This document shows positions 1 to 12,209 of a DNA stretch of 64,000 nt, one piece after another. Source of the stretch: Mytilus trossulus (Eukaryota; Mollusca; Bivalvia; Mytilida; Mytilidae); the NCBI RefSeq assembly GCF_036588685.1, contig NC_086382.1:73629999-73693998 (forward strand). The letters are read 5' to 3'. The translations under genes and the position numbers were made by a program. The stretch's first letter is position 1. The number at the start of each line of letters is the position of its first letter. The notes below the pieces were generated by a model. The model was given only the letters and a program-made list of their open reading frames with translations. It searched no databases and was not told where the DNA came from.

Positions 1-94
1 ACTCTTTAGTGATTAATTTTAATTTCGACTCTTATGATGTCGAAAAACGGCTCTTGTTTTTACACCCCCGTATTATGTCTGACTATACAACGAC
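1..94. other. unannotated flank
   Basis: No supported gene or repeat is seen here. The stretch is AT-rich and ends at the inverted-repeat element that starts at 95. Confidence 0.4.
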
Positions 95-576
95 TTATCT
101 ACGCATAGTGAAGGAGTGAAAAATGCAAAGTTCATCAATTACGTTATTTTATTTATTACATAAAATCCATTGACAATTTAACCAACAGCAAAGAAACGGC
201 TTCTATTTTCGATTAGTTAATCAAATTGAATGCGTTTCATCTCGTAAGTTTATTATTTATTTAACAGATATTCCACATTTGGTTCTGTTATGTCACAAAA
301 CTGACTGAATACATATAAATATCACTGGAGAGGGATGCTAACGCTGGTAAGAACTTAAGACATCTTGATTCGTGTTTTGGATTACTACGCATGAGTCACA
401 TTCAGTGCGAATATTGAATGAACTAGGGGGTACTTAAAAAAAAAGATTTAAAAAGAACGATTGCTAACACATAATGACGACTATAAATGTCCGTTCGTCA
501 ATGGATTGTGTTATATAAATAAAATCACGCAATTGATAAACAATGCATTTTTTACTCCTACACTATGCGTAGATAA
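95..576. mobile_element. non-autonomous element with 32-bp terminal inverted repeats
   Basis: The left end 95-126 begins TTATCTACGCATAGTG. The right end 545-576 is its reverse complement with two mismatches. The 480-bp body has no long ORF, so this looks like a non-autonomous DNA transposon (MITE-like). No clear target duplication was seen and the superfamily is not assigned. Confidence 0.65.
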
Positions 577-893
577 TTTGTAATATATATGTAGCATGCT
601 TCAACCAGATGCTCCGCAGGGCGCAGCTTTATACGACCGCAGAGGTTGAACCCTGAACGGTTGGGGCAAGTATGGACACAACATTCAAGCTGGATACAGC
701 TCTAAATTTGGATTGTGATTAAATAGTTGACACAGCATAGGTTTCTTACACAGAATGAATGTGGTCTAATGAACTTAAGATTTTTGTTTTGCCTTTGAGC
801 AATTCACTATGCTGTTGAATATTAATCCTCTCAAAAAAATGGTTGAAGAAATTCCTTTTTGTTTATGAAATTTCAAATGAGAAAAATTGAATT

Positions 894-920
894 CCCCCCC
901 CCCCCCCCCCCCCCCCCCCC
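894..920 (+). repeat. poly-C run of 27
   Basis: An uninterrupted run of 27 C lies inside long-repeat copy 1. The matching place in copy 2 (about 8819) has none, so it expanded after the copies diverged or is a sequencing artefact. Confidence 0.9.
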
Positions 921-2610
921 ATTTCTTTTTCACATCCACCTATCATTTATTCCAAAACTAATTACAATTCAAATTTCTAATAGAGTTTGCAACAATAATT
1001 ACTCATTTAAATACATCATAAAATATTAAAATGTAAAAATGTGCTTGTTATCACTGAATGGTAAAGATTGTCTTAATTTATCAGTTGGTAGTAAAAGTGA
1101 ATATACATTGTATATTGTATAAAACAATGATTTTAGTTGATTCAACTACCTATTCTTAACAAAGAAAGATAACTCCAATTGAAATTCTTGCTATTGCACA
1201 ATATTGTGCAATTAGATATTTCTTGCTATTGCGCAATACTGTGCAATTGAAAATACTTGCTATTGCATAATACTACATGCAATTGAAGATTATTTGCTAT
1301 TGCGCAATACTGTGCAATTGGAAATTTCTTGTTATTGCTGAGTACTGTGCAATTGAAAATTTCTTGCTATTGCACAATACTTAATATAATAATTTTAGAT
1401 CCTGATTTGGACCAACTTGAAAACTGGGCCCATAATCAAAAATCTAAGTACATGTTTGGATTCAGCATATCAAAGAACCCCAAGAATTCAATTTTTGTTA
1501 AAATCAAACTAAGTTTAATTTTGGACCCTTTGGACTTTAATGTAGACCAATTTGAAAACAGGACCAAAAATCAAGAATCTACATACACAGTTAGATTTGG
1601 CATGTCAAAGAACCCCATGTATTCAATTTTTGATAAAATCAAACAAAGTTTGATTTTGGACACTTATTTGGACCAACTTGAAAACTGGGCCAATAATCAA
1701 AAATCTCAGTTCATTTTTAGATTCAGGATATCAAAAAACCCCAAGGATTCAATTTTTGTCAAAATCAAACTAACTTTAATTTTGGGCCCTTTGGACCTTA
1801 ATGTAGACCAATTTGAAAACAAGACCAAAAAATCTACATACACAGTTAGATTCAGCATATCAAAGAACTCCAATTATTAAATTTTTGATGAAATCAAACA
1901 AAGTTTAATTTTGGACCTTTTGGGCCTCTTATTCCTAAACTGTTAGGACCAAAACTCTAAAAATCAATACCAACCTTCCTTTTATGGTCATAAACCTTGT
2001 GTTTAAATTTCATAGATTTCTATTTACTTATACTAAAGTTATGGTACGAAAACCAAAAAAAATGCTTATTTGGACCCCTTTGTGGCCCCTAATTCCTAAA
2101 CTGTAAGGACCAAAACCCCCAAAAATCAATACCAATCTTCCTTTTGTTGTCATACACCTTCTGATTAAATTTCATAGATTTCCATTCACTAATACTAAAG
2201 TTATGGTGCAAAAAAGTTGATTCAACTACTATTCCATACAAAGAAAGATAACTCCAATTGATTTCTATTTACTTAAAAACCAAGAAAAATGCTTATTTGG
2301 ACCCCTTTTTAGCCTCTAATTTCTAAACTGTTAGAACCAAAACTCCCAAAATCTATCCCAACCTTCCTTTTGTGGTTATAAACCTTGTGTCAGAATTTTA
2401 TAGATTTCTTTTTACTTAAACTAAAGTTACTGTGTGAAAAAAAGGAATATGCTTATTTGGGCCCTTTTTGGCCCCTAATTCCTAAAATATTGGGATCAAA
2501 ACTCCCAAAATCAATCCCAACCTTCCTTTTGAGGTCATAAACCTTGTGTTAAAATTTCATAGATTTCTATTCCCTTTTACTAAAGTTAGATTGCGAAAAC
2601 TATAAGTGTT

Positions 2611-2650
2611 CGGACGACGACGACGACGACGACGACGCAGACGACGACGC
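2611..2650 (+). repeat. CGA microsatellite
   Basis: CGA/GAC triplets sit near the right end of the long repeat. They recur at 10241-10273 and, as CGT, at 27846-27857. This triplet run produces serine-rich and arginine-rich spurious ORFs on both strands. Confidence 0.85.
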
Positions 2651-3074
2651 CAACGTGATAGCAATATACGACGAAAATTTTTCAAATTTTGCGGTCGTAT
2701 AAAAACTTTTATATGGGCATGCTTCGAAAACTAAAAGCGCATGCGAAGGAGATACATTTTCTTTGCAATACTGTATGTATACGGCAACACACAATGTGAC
2801 ATCTATCCATAACAGAAAAATGTATAAAGGGAAAATACATCTTAACACCAGTGGTGGATCTAGAAATTTTCATAAGTGGGGCCAAGTTGGATAGAAAAAT
2901 AAACAGTTTTAGAACACTTGACTGGGAGGATATTCTTAATCATACAAAGTTGATGACAATATGACAACGCCATGGCGATATTCAAAAAACGATAAAAAAA
3001 AAAAAAAGAAAAAGAAAAGACAACAGTATACAAAACACAACACAATTGTTGGTTTATGATTATCATGAAATAAC

Positions 3075-3945
3075 TTCGTAAATTGGTTTGTCATGAGATA
3101 GGCCGTTTGTTGTCTCGTTTGAATATATTTACATTTTTATGTCACGCGAGGCCTCTTTGGCTTACTATCTGGTATGGGTTTATCTCATTGTTGAAGGCCG
3201 TACATTGACCTATAATTACTTAAAATTTATAACGTTTTTTAACCCTGGTTAATAGCGTTCATTACACATCTACTTATTTGAATATAGAAAACTAAAGACT
3301 GCGGAACACGAAGACATCACCATGATAACACTGGCACTGAAAGATATATATACAGGAATATCGACCGTACATCTTTGTAGAACTAAATGAGTAGTTCATT
3401 CTGAATTCAGCGTAAAAAAACATATTGAGTGAAAATATTGATATTTGAACCTGATGAATTAAGTTGACTTCATCATCGGAGCAAATATAGTTAACCCATT
3501 ACTCATAGTAACGTGAGAAACTGACCTGAACATCCATAATTAACTTAAACCATGAAAGAGGCAAGGTTATGTGGTCACTACAAGCTAAATACCTTATGGG
3601 GCCCGCAAATATATAATAATAAATGACCAATTAAACATACATGTAGTACTTGAGAAAATGATCTGATTCTTGACAAAATATGATGGTATGGTGGCGAACA
3701 TTGTGACTTTATATATATCTTCCAATATTTTCTTCTCCAATTAACTAGATACTGGTACAGACAAATCATGATACGAAATGAAATTGCTAAGTGTCGGTTG
3801 GTTTGAAATATATATGTAAATATACTGGCTAAGGCTCCGTTTTGAAGGCAGTCCTTTGACCAATAATGGTTTACCTTTTACACATTGTGGTTTGGATGGA
3901 GAGTTGTCTCATTGGCACTCATACCACATCTTCTTACTTATACAT
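3075..3945 (+). repeat. two degenerate copies of a common interspersed repeat
   Basis: 3150-3240 (tcattgttgaaggccgtac) and 3825-3945 (ttgtctcattggcactcat) match parts of the better-preserved copies at 26295-26645 and 45308-45455. Both are fragments. No gene is seen between 2710 and 4750. Confidence 0.5.
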
Positions 3946-4764
3946 AGTACACTCTTAAAATTGCATTTGAATACTTTTGTAAAAACAGCGATTTGGTACT
4001 TTTAAAATCCATACCTAGAAAGAGTGCTATGTTTTAATAATATTTATTTACTTTTTTTATTCCAAATATTAATTCTAGATGTGGTTTTGAGATTGGAGTC
4101 GTTGAGCTGCTTAAGCCCTTAACTACTTCTTTTTTTAATATCTGAAATGAAAGTCAATGTCAATGACACCAACTGTCAGATGCACATGCACTACTTCACA
4201 AAAGTTCAATCGGAAAGTTCCTAATCACATGGCAAAATCAAATGACAAAACACATAATCAAAGAGCAGAATGCTCTGAGGGATACGATTGCCATAGTTTT
4301 CATTGACACATGTTACTTTCACCCAATACCTCTTAAGTCTGTAAAATGTATATAATTTGAAAGTACAATGACCAATTTGTAGCTTATGTTCCTTGTATAT
4401 TGTATATTGGATAGAAAATACTGTGGCAGATGTAGATAATTAAGGTATATACAGTTTCACCCGAAAAAAAAAATTCATGAATAATTAAATCTAATTAGCA
4501 GTTAGTCAAAATGATTGCCAAAATTATTTTTACTGTCTATAAATAAATGTAACAATGAAATTTAACTGATTCCTGTTAAGGGGGTCCGCATTTTCCCCGC
4601 AAAAAAAGCACATGGCTTTCAACAATTGTAAACATAGCATTCAATTTGTGATCATGGATTACAGCTTTAATTAACTTAAATTGGATATATACATATTCAA
4701 AATGTTCAATTTTAATAAGGTACAGTTAAAGCAATGTTTTAACTTTCCTCTGGATTAAGTTCTA

Positions 4765-4908
4765 TAGTGGCGGATCCAGAACTTTTCCTAAGGGGGAGCC
4801 CGCTGACTGACCTAAGAGGGGGCCCGCTCCAGTCATGCTTCAATGATTCCCTTTATTATCAACCAATTTTTTTCCACAAAAAAAAGGGGGGGGGCTGGAT
4901 CCGCCTAT
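4765..4908. mobile_element. 144-bp MITE with GCGGATCCAG ends
   Basis: The left end TAGTGGCGGATCCAG and the right end CTGGATCCGCCTAT are inverted repeats. They are flanked by a 6-bp direct repeat GTTCTA (4759-4764 and 4909-4914), a plausible target duplication. A poly-A/poly-G tract lies before the right end. One-ended relatives occur near 2849 and 52071. Confidence 0.7.
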
Positions 4909-5105
4909 GTTCTAGTTTGAAAGATCAGTTAAAACATTTATTTCTATTAAGTTTACAAACAGAAACCCATAAAACATCATATTTTTTATATATTTTTCTG
5001 AATGTTACGACTTCCCAGTAGTACAAGTTAACTTTTTTGGTTCCAATGCCGTGGTACGAGCTAACTTGCTTCCGTATCTTATCACCGTAATTCTAGGAGG
5101 AACCC

Positions 5106-5395
5106 TAAACTGGACCCCTATTGTGTTCACTTATCGCTACACTGACCTTCGGTGCGAAGCTATATATAGAACGGCGGACCAGTTTAGGAGGAACTCCATT
5201 TCTTACTCTTTAATTATTGAAGTTCCTTTGGGTCAGAGGGCATGACTCCTTTCCGTACACACTCCTCTGTTTACATTGAGATCGTTCTTAATATAATACG
5301 ACGTTTACCGGCATTATAAACTGGTCCGCCATTCCATCTATAGCCTTGCACCGTCAGTGTAGCGATAAGTGAACACAACAGGAGTCCAGTTTACC
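5106..5395. repeat. foldback element with about 76-bp arms
   Basis: 5108-5185 and 5318-5393 are long imperfect reverse complements (shared core gtgttcacttatcgctacac) separated by about 130 bp. Each arm is itself bounded by inverted AAACTGG/CCAGTTT ends. It carries no coding capacity. Confidence 0.65.
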
Positions 5396-5671
5396 GGCAT
5401 TAACGAGTTAATTCTTCTTGACGAATACTTCGAAAAGGGAGACAACTCGAAACGATAACATGGAAGATTCCATTTCTGCTGAAGGGGTGTTATAGGTAAT
5501 TTTTACGATGAAACATTTATTTTAATTTAAATTATGCATGTGATTTAAAATTATGCAACAACAATAGCCCTCCATGTGCAGACAGACATAGAAAGAATCC
5601 CATGAGTTTCAAATTAATCAATGAAGCGGGGAATCACTCAATCTGATACCCCTTGAAATCAGGAAAACTAC

Positions 5672-6463
5672 ACGCATGTGGGGTCTCACTAATTAGCGAC
5701 AAGAAAAAAAATAATAAGTGACAATTTTTCCTGATAGGACCAACATTAGCTGTGGCTTCACTCTAAGGTAATACACAATTAAGAGCAACAAATGAGATTA
5801 ACTAGGTGCATGTCCTTTGTTTTATTGCAACAATAACATCCATTAACACCTTCATCAATTACACGCACCAGAATATAAAATTATTGTACCGAATAGTGAA
5901 CACCTGTTGAAAACTCAAGATTGTCATCAGTTTCCTTTAATCTTCAATCTATATGCATAAACATGATAAATATAGTTAAATGAGACAATACACTAAATAA
6001 AATGATGAAAAAATATTCACATTTTAATTATGTTTTCCTCTTGTTTGATTTCAGACAGTTCTTAATTTGTATTTCATAATTTGTGTATGTATTTTCTGGA
6101 CAATTATGCACAAATAATGCATTTTGCAAGTTAATTATATATTGTACAAAAATGGTTTTAAAAACAAATAAAAAGACAAAATATACTTCCTGTGATACCT
6201 TATAAAATATCATGTAAATAAATGTAGCAACTGATTTAGATTTACAAGTTTCATTTCCCCCCTATCAAAATTAACTTTCATGTCGTTGAAATTGTTTTCT
6301 TTTGCATATTTTTTTAATATTTATTTCGAATAAGTAATATAAATAAAAAAATGTTTTCTTGTCGCTAAATAGTTTCTTGTTGCTAATATTATTCTTCTTG
6401 TCGCTTCTTGACGCTTTTTGTCTCTACAATTCTTTTTGTCTCTAATTAGTGAGACCACGCATG
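5672..6463. mobile_element. non-autonomous element with GGTCTCACTAATTAG ends
   Basis: The left end contains GGTCTCACTAATTAG and the right end CTAATTAGTGAGACC. Subterminal repeats of ttcttgtcgct/gcgacaagaa lie next to them. A 7-bp direct repeat ACGCATG at 5672-5678 and 6457-6463 flanks the element, although three extra bases lie between it and the left inverted repeat. The interior is AT-rich without a transposase frame. Confidence 0.6.
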
Positions 6464-6904
6464 GACATTAATACATAAACAAACCGCGACTTGCGATTTG
6501 GAACAAGAACGTTTATTAAATGATATGATGAATGGTTCTCCATTTCTTTATGAGAGTACAGTATCAAATATCAGTTTCATAACGGTAAAATATAGAAATA
6601 CTCCACTTCAGTTCTTGTGACAGAAATAGAATTATCGATCGGCTTTCAGAGAACTCTCGCAAGTTATCAAAATTTGGGAATTCCCTCTGACGTGTTTCTA
6701 AATTTATAAAAACACTAAATATAAATACTGTTTAATTTTCCGTATTGTTAAAAACACGCATATAAGTCAAGGAAAATATCACACATAAAAATTATGAGTA
6801 AAACATTACAGGAAAGTTGTTTATGTTCAATTGTTTTGCTTGTTTTTACCTTTTAAAGCAAGACAATCATAAGAATCTGAGATGTTGCCGAATGTTTAGA
6901 ATAA

Positions 6905-7100
6905 AACGAATGACGTGAGGGAGTGTGTCATAGGGTCAATGGTAAAAGTCTACAGATTGCTTGACAGCAATCGTATCCCAAAAAACCAATGGACAACAAC
7001 TGTCATATTCCTGACTTGGTACAGGCATTTTCAAATTTTTAAATGTGGAAAATGGTGGATTGAACCTGGTTTTATAGCGCTAAACCTCTCACTTGTATGA
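6905..7100 (-). repeat. interspersed repeat fragment (cctgacttggtac family)
   Basis: It shares text with 49560-49740 and 57376-57560 in the opposite orientation (tcatattcctgacttggtac, ttttatagcgctaaacctct). A small ORF across 6915-7100 is fortuitous. The stretch 7100-8250 shows nothing I can support. Confidence 0.55.
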
Positions 7101-8250
7101 CAGTCTCATCAAGTTCCGTTATATTTACAATGATGCTTTAAAACAAAATACACAATTCACATACTGGAGATCTACTGTTTATTTTCTGAAATATATATAG
7201 ACCTTATCTCAAACTTAACAAAGTATAAATTAGATCATGGTCATATCACATATATAATGACATAACCGAGTTTTTATAATATATTAACACACTAATCATT
7301 GTTGATATATTATGCATATTTACTGAAGAAAATGCTAAATTATAGAACATAAGTTTAAGGCCATAACAACTAAGCTCATTACAAGTATCCACATACCAAT
7401 TATCATAGATGTCATACATAGGCCCTAGAAATCTATACTAATCTCACCCAAAAAAACTTCTGAATTACAGAAACAAATGTATGCAGATATTTTATCTTTG
7501 AATGCAAGTAGTATAGATTGTTCCTGTGATATATATTCACCCAAAAGAGAAGATTACAAACCACTGTATACTGGTAACAAATCAAACCTGTCAATTCTGA
7601 CAACAGAAGACATGGAGATTGATAATGGATGATTTGTATTGCATTCAAAAGATTGTAAATTGGTCTAAAGTCTGTGACCTTAACTGTAACACTATAAAGT
7701 AATCTGTTACAACTGATCAATACCACTTCTATACAGTACAATGGTGGATAATTAGCTAGGTATATAACATCAATGTGAACCCATTAACAATGCTTTCTTG
7801 AAGTAATGCACAGCTGGGTCCCATGGAAAACCTATGATCACTAGCTTTATAGGATGACAAATTAAAGCTCCCATTTCAATATATTTACTTTTGTTCATTC
7901 TAAATTTTTTGAATATGTTTGTATTCTCACAACCTTCTTTCTTGATATTAAAATTAATAAGTATAGAATTTTCCAAAAATCTAATGGTTTTTGGGACTAT
8001 TAAATGTCATCTGGATATTAAGCTTTTAGTAAAATCTTAAAGTCTTCTGGGATACATTGTAATAAATAAATTTGGTGTATTAACTGTCTTCTGATTGGTT
8101 AAAATAATTGGCTTTATTTTCAATGTTATCAATTTTTATGGCGACACGCCCACTCTAACGTTGTGTATTCATACGCAAACATCTGTGTACGTTGTTATTC
8201 GTATTAATATATATCTTTGAGCCCTTATTTTTGATAGAAATTTATTTATA

Positions 8251-8409
8251 ATGAATGGCAATAATTTATTTTGAATTTATTGAACCATAAAATTAATTTT
8301 TGACTCTTCACATTAAACATAATCCGCTTCGCGGATTATTCAATGTGAAGAATCAAAAATTAATTTTATGGTTCAATAAATTCAAAATAAATAACAGCCA
8401 TTCATTAAA
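8251..8409. repeat. near-perfect 159-bp hairpin
   Basis: The arms 8251-8328 and 8332-8409 are reverse complements with few mismatches. The centre is ATCCGCTTCGCGGAT. It is probably a palindromic MITE; as RNA or single-stranded DNA it would form a hairpin of about 77 bp. Confidence 0.75.
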
Positions 8410-8529
8410 TAATAAATATAAAACCATGCAATTCAGACAGTACACAACATTGTATTGAAATAAATATACCATATATTAATTATCACTATCTTAATAAGTA
8501 AAGTCATGTTATAATTTATCCAATTAACA

Positions 8530-10242
8530 ACCAGATGCTCCGCAGGGCGTAGCTTTATACGACCGCAGAGGTTGAACCCTGAACGGTTGGGGCAAGTATG
8601 GACACAACATTCAAGCTGGATTCCGCTCTAAATTTGGATTGTGATTAAATAGTTGACACAGCATAGGTTTCTGACACAAAATGAATGTATTCAAATGAAC
8701 TTAAAATTTTTGTTTTCTCTTAGAGCAATTCACTATGCTGTTGAATATTAATCCTCTCAAAAAAATGTTTGAAGAAATTTTCTTTTTATTTATGAAATTT
8801 CAAATGAGAAAAATTGAACCCAATTTTTTAATCACATCCCCCTTTCCCTTATTCCAAAACTAATTTCAATTAAAATATTCTAATGGAGTTTGCAACAATT
8901 ACTACTCATTTAAATACATCATAAAATATTAAGATGTAAAAAAACTGCTTGTTATCACTGAATGGTAAAGATTATTTAAATTTATCAGTTGGTAGTAAAA
9001 AGTGAATATACATTGTATATTGTATATAACAAAGATTTAAGTTGATTCTGGACAAAGAAAGATAACTCCAATTAAAAAAAATTCTTGCAGATATTTCTTG
9101 CTTACTATACTGGACAAAGAAAGATAACTCTTAATTAAAAAAAAAATTGCAATTTCACAATATTGTGAAATTAGATATTTCTTACCATTGCACAATACTG
9201 TGCAATTGAAAAGACTTGCTATTGCACAATACTTAATATAATAATTTTAGATCCTGATTTGGACCAACTTGAAAACTGGGCCCATAATCAAAAATCTAAG
9301 TACATGTTTAGATTCAGCATATCAAAGAGGCCCAAGAATATAATTTTTGTTAAAATCAAACTTAGTTTAATTTTGGACCCTTTGCACTTTAATTTAGACC
9401 AATTTTAAAACTGGACCAAAAATTAAGAATCTACATACACAGTTAGATTTGGCATATCAAAGAACCCCAATTATTCAATTTTTGATGAAATCAAACAATG
9501 TTTAATTTTGGACCTCGATTTGGGCCAACTTGAAAACTGGGCCAATAATCAAAAATCTAAGTACATTTTTAGATTCAGCATATCAAAGAACCCCAAGGTT
9601 TCAATTTTTGTTAAAATCAAACTAAGTTTAATTTTGGACCCTTTGGACCTTAATGTAGACCAATTTGAAAACGGGACCAAAAATTAAGAACCTACATACA
9701 CAGTTAGATTCGGCATATTAAAGAACCCCAATTATTAAATTTTGATGAAATCAAACAAAGTTTAATTTTGGACCCTTTGGGCCTCTTTTTCCTTAACTGT
9801 TGGGACCAAAACTCCCAAAATCAATACCAACCTTCCTTTTGTGGTCATAAACATTGTGTTTAAATTTCATTGATTTCTATTTACTTTAACTAAAGTTATT
9901 GTGCAAAAACCAAGAATAATGCTTATTTGGGCCCTTTTTTGGCCCCTAATTCCTAAACTGTTGAAACCAAAACTCCCAAAATCAATCCCAACCTTTCTTT
10001 TGTGGTCATAAACCTTGTGTCAAAATTTCATAGATTTCTATTAACTTAAACTAAAGTTATAGTGCGAAAACCAAGAAAATGCTTATTTGGGCCCTTTTTG
10101 GCCCCTAATTCCTAAAATGTTGGGACCAAAACTCCCAAAATCAATACCAGCCTTCCTTTTATGGTCATAAACCTTGTGTTAAAATTTCATAGATTTCTAT
10201 TCACTTTTACTAAAGTTAGAGTGCGAAAACTAAAAGTATTCG

Positions 10243-10274
<32 letters not shown>

Positions 10275-10330
10275 CAACGTGATAGCAATATACGACGAAA
10301 TTTTTTTCAAAATTTGCGGTCGTATAAAAA
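8530..10330 (+). mobile_element. long interspersed repeat, copy 2
   Basis: Same family and orientation as 604-2706. The terminal inverted repeat TTTATACGACCGCA is at 8554-8567 and its complement at 10315-10328, giving 1,775 bp. It lacks the poly-C tract and some internal units of copy 1. Poly-arginine and poly-serine ORFs at the right end come from the CGA run. Confidence 0.7.
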
Positions 10331-11310
10331 TAAACATATCTACAAACTGAGAATCAAAAGCTAAGTTCAATTTAAGGGAGTAAATCATGAATAAAAACAT
10401 TAATAACAGCACGTTCACTTGACACAATTTTGTCTATGAGCTGATATACAGAAACTTTCAGCCAATCAGAAGCCTTGTAACATCAAAAATTAAATTATAA
10501 AGCAATAGATATGTCATCAGATGTTTGATTAGCCTACACAGTTAGGTACTACATGTATATATAATATATATATACAGAAATCATAAAGAATATAAATACA
10601 CATGAAATGTAGAACTTTTGATACTAATAATAAATATTATAAATATAACAAAATCTATATTTTTGAACAGAAATTAAAACAAACATATATACAAGGTCTT
10701 AGGTACAACCTGGAGTGAACATAAAGGATTTCCATGACTTAATGCAATCAGAAGAAAATCCAAATTTGATATTTACTTAAGTAACAATACACTGTAATGA
10801 CACAGAGATAGGGAATCACTGATGCATGACTTGAGTGGGCCCCCTCTTACAGCAGTCATTTGACCATCATTTGAATATCATTGACCTACCACTATTTGTT
10901 TTTCTTACACTGACCTTAAATTAATTACAAACTAAGAAGTGTAAAAAGAAAAAAAAATAACAAAAATTTTGCAAATGGATATCAACTGGCATATTCCTGA
11001 CTTAATATGTATTAATTAAAGCAAAAGTTTCAAAGTCAATAGACCATGACTAAGGGGGCAAGGCCAAACATTTTCCATGGAAGTGAGATGTGCCAATGCT
11101 AGTAGATCCTCATAAATCAGCAATCAGTAAATATTCCCCAAAAAAGACAAGTACTATTCTGGTATACTGGTTGTATCTACTTTCTTAATGACACAAATAT
11201 GCATAATATTGTGTTCTTGTCACTTAATAACCCTTCTTGTGACACTTAATTCAAATAAATAATGATTCTATGGCAAGCCCTTTTACTATTAATTTGAATT
11301 TCAAAATATC
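10331..11310. other. no gene seen
   Basis: AT-rich stretch with short fragments of dispersed repeats (for example ggcatattcctgactta near 10985). No gene is supported. Confidence 0.4.
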
Positions 11311-11690
11311 TAATATTTATATGAGATATATCTTATTTAATATAAAAAAAAATATCTTAATATAATTTTATTTTTTTAAGATAACTCAGCTAATATATAG
11401 TAGATACATGTATCTCATTTAATGCATAAGATATCTTAATATAATTTCATTCTTATAAGATATCTTTTATATTATATAAGATATCTCATATAGTTTGTAA
11501 GATATCTTATAAATATTTCATATAATATATCTCATAAATATTATATATAAGATATCTTACAAATTAAACGAGATATCTTATAAACTATATAAGATATGGA
11601 ATATAATCTGTTTTATATAGTAAGATATCTTATACAAAATAGAAGATATCTTATATAATTTATAAGATATATATTATGAGATACCACTTG
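11310..11690. repeat. cluster of AAGATATCTTAT palindromes
   Basis: Within about 380 bp the palindrome AGATATCT and close variants recur at short irregular intervals, separated by AT-rich bases. The segment reads almost the same on both strands. It has no fixed period, so it is not a simple tandem repeat. Confidence 0.7.
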
Positions 11691-11940
11691 TCATATGATT
11701 CATCTACATGATTTTATCATTGGCTATACATCAGCACAAATTTTATAACAAGGTATTGTTAAAATATATATACAATCAAATACAATTCATTCATACATTC
11801 AATTTCCATAAAGCTATTATGAATTGTGGGTATTTTATCTGACACAAGTAACCGTTGAAACTGACCAAACATGCATGCATGTAATTTAATGCTTGTGCTT
11901 TGGTTCCGGCAGTAAAACAAAATTTTCAATGATTACAATA

Positions 11941-12146
11941 CTGTAAATTCAGAAATTATTGCGTGCATTTATTATTGCGATTTTGTCATTTTACACTTGA
12001 ATGCGATTTTAATTTTTACGATTTTGAGAAAAGTCATGCTTAATTCAGTTAAAATATTAGAAAATGCGAGTTTTAATTATTGCGTTTACAACTCAGTCGC
12101 ACTTTTCGCAATGATAAAAACCTCGCAATAATTTCTGCATTTACAG
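11941..12146. mobile_element. 206-bp MITE with TA target duplication
   Basis: The ends CTGTAAATTCAGAAATTATT and AATAATTTCTGCATTTACAG are inverted repeats, each flanked by TA (11939-11940 and 12147-12148). This suggests a Tc1/mariner-type non-autonomous element. It lies 64 bp beyond the stop codon of the zinc-finger gene, so it may fall in its 3' UTR. Confidence 0.75.
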
Positions 12147-12209
12147 TATATATTTTTGATTCTTACAATTATATTTCACACAATGCACTTGCACATCATC
12201 CAATTATTT

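Larger units (their letters stand above)
604..2706 (+). mobile_element. long interspersed repeat, copy 1
   Basis: The homology shared with copies at 8530-10330 and (reversed) 27814-29812 starts near 604. A 14-bp terminal inverted repeat, TTTATACGACCGCA at 628-641 and its exact complement at 2690-2703, frames 2,076 bp. Inside are several degenerate internal repeats of about 120 bp (lines starting tggaccaacttgaaaac), then repeats of about 170 bp (cctaaactgt), then a CGA microsatellite just before the right end. The open frame at 1329-1880 is a by-product of the internal repeats and not a gene. It looks like a non-autonomous element; I associate this wording with mussel genomes, which is recollection and not a search result. 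Confidence 0.7.

Noticed and set aside
1329-1880. 183-codon plus-strand ORF
   Set aside because: It lies entirely in internal repeats of the long interspersed element; repeated residues mirror the DNA repeat, and copy 2 has stops in the same place.
7433-7741. 102-codon minus-strand ORF
   Set aside because: No domain, splice or composition support in AT-rich sequence.
10161-10427. Poly-arginine and poly-serine ORFs on the two strands
   Set aside because: Produced by the CGA microsatellite at the repeat end.
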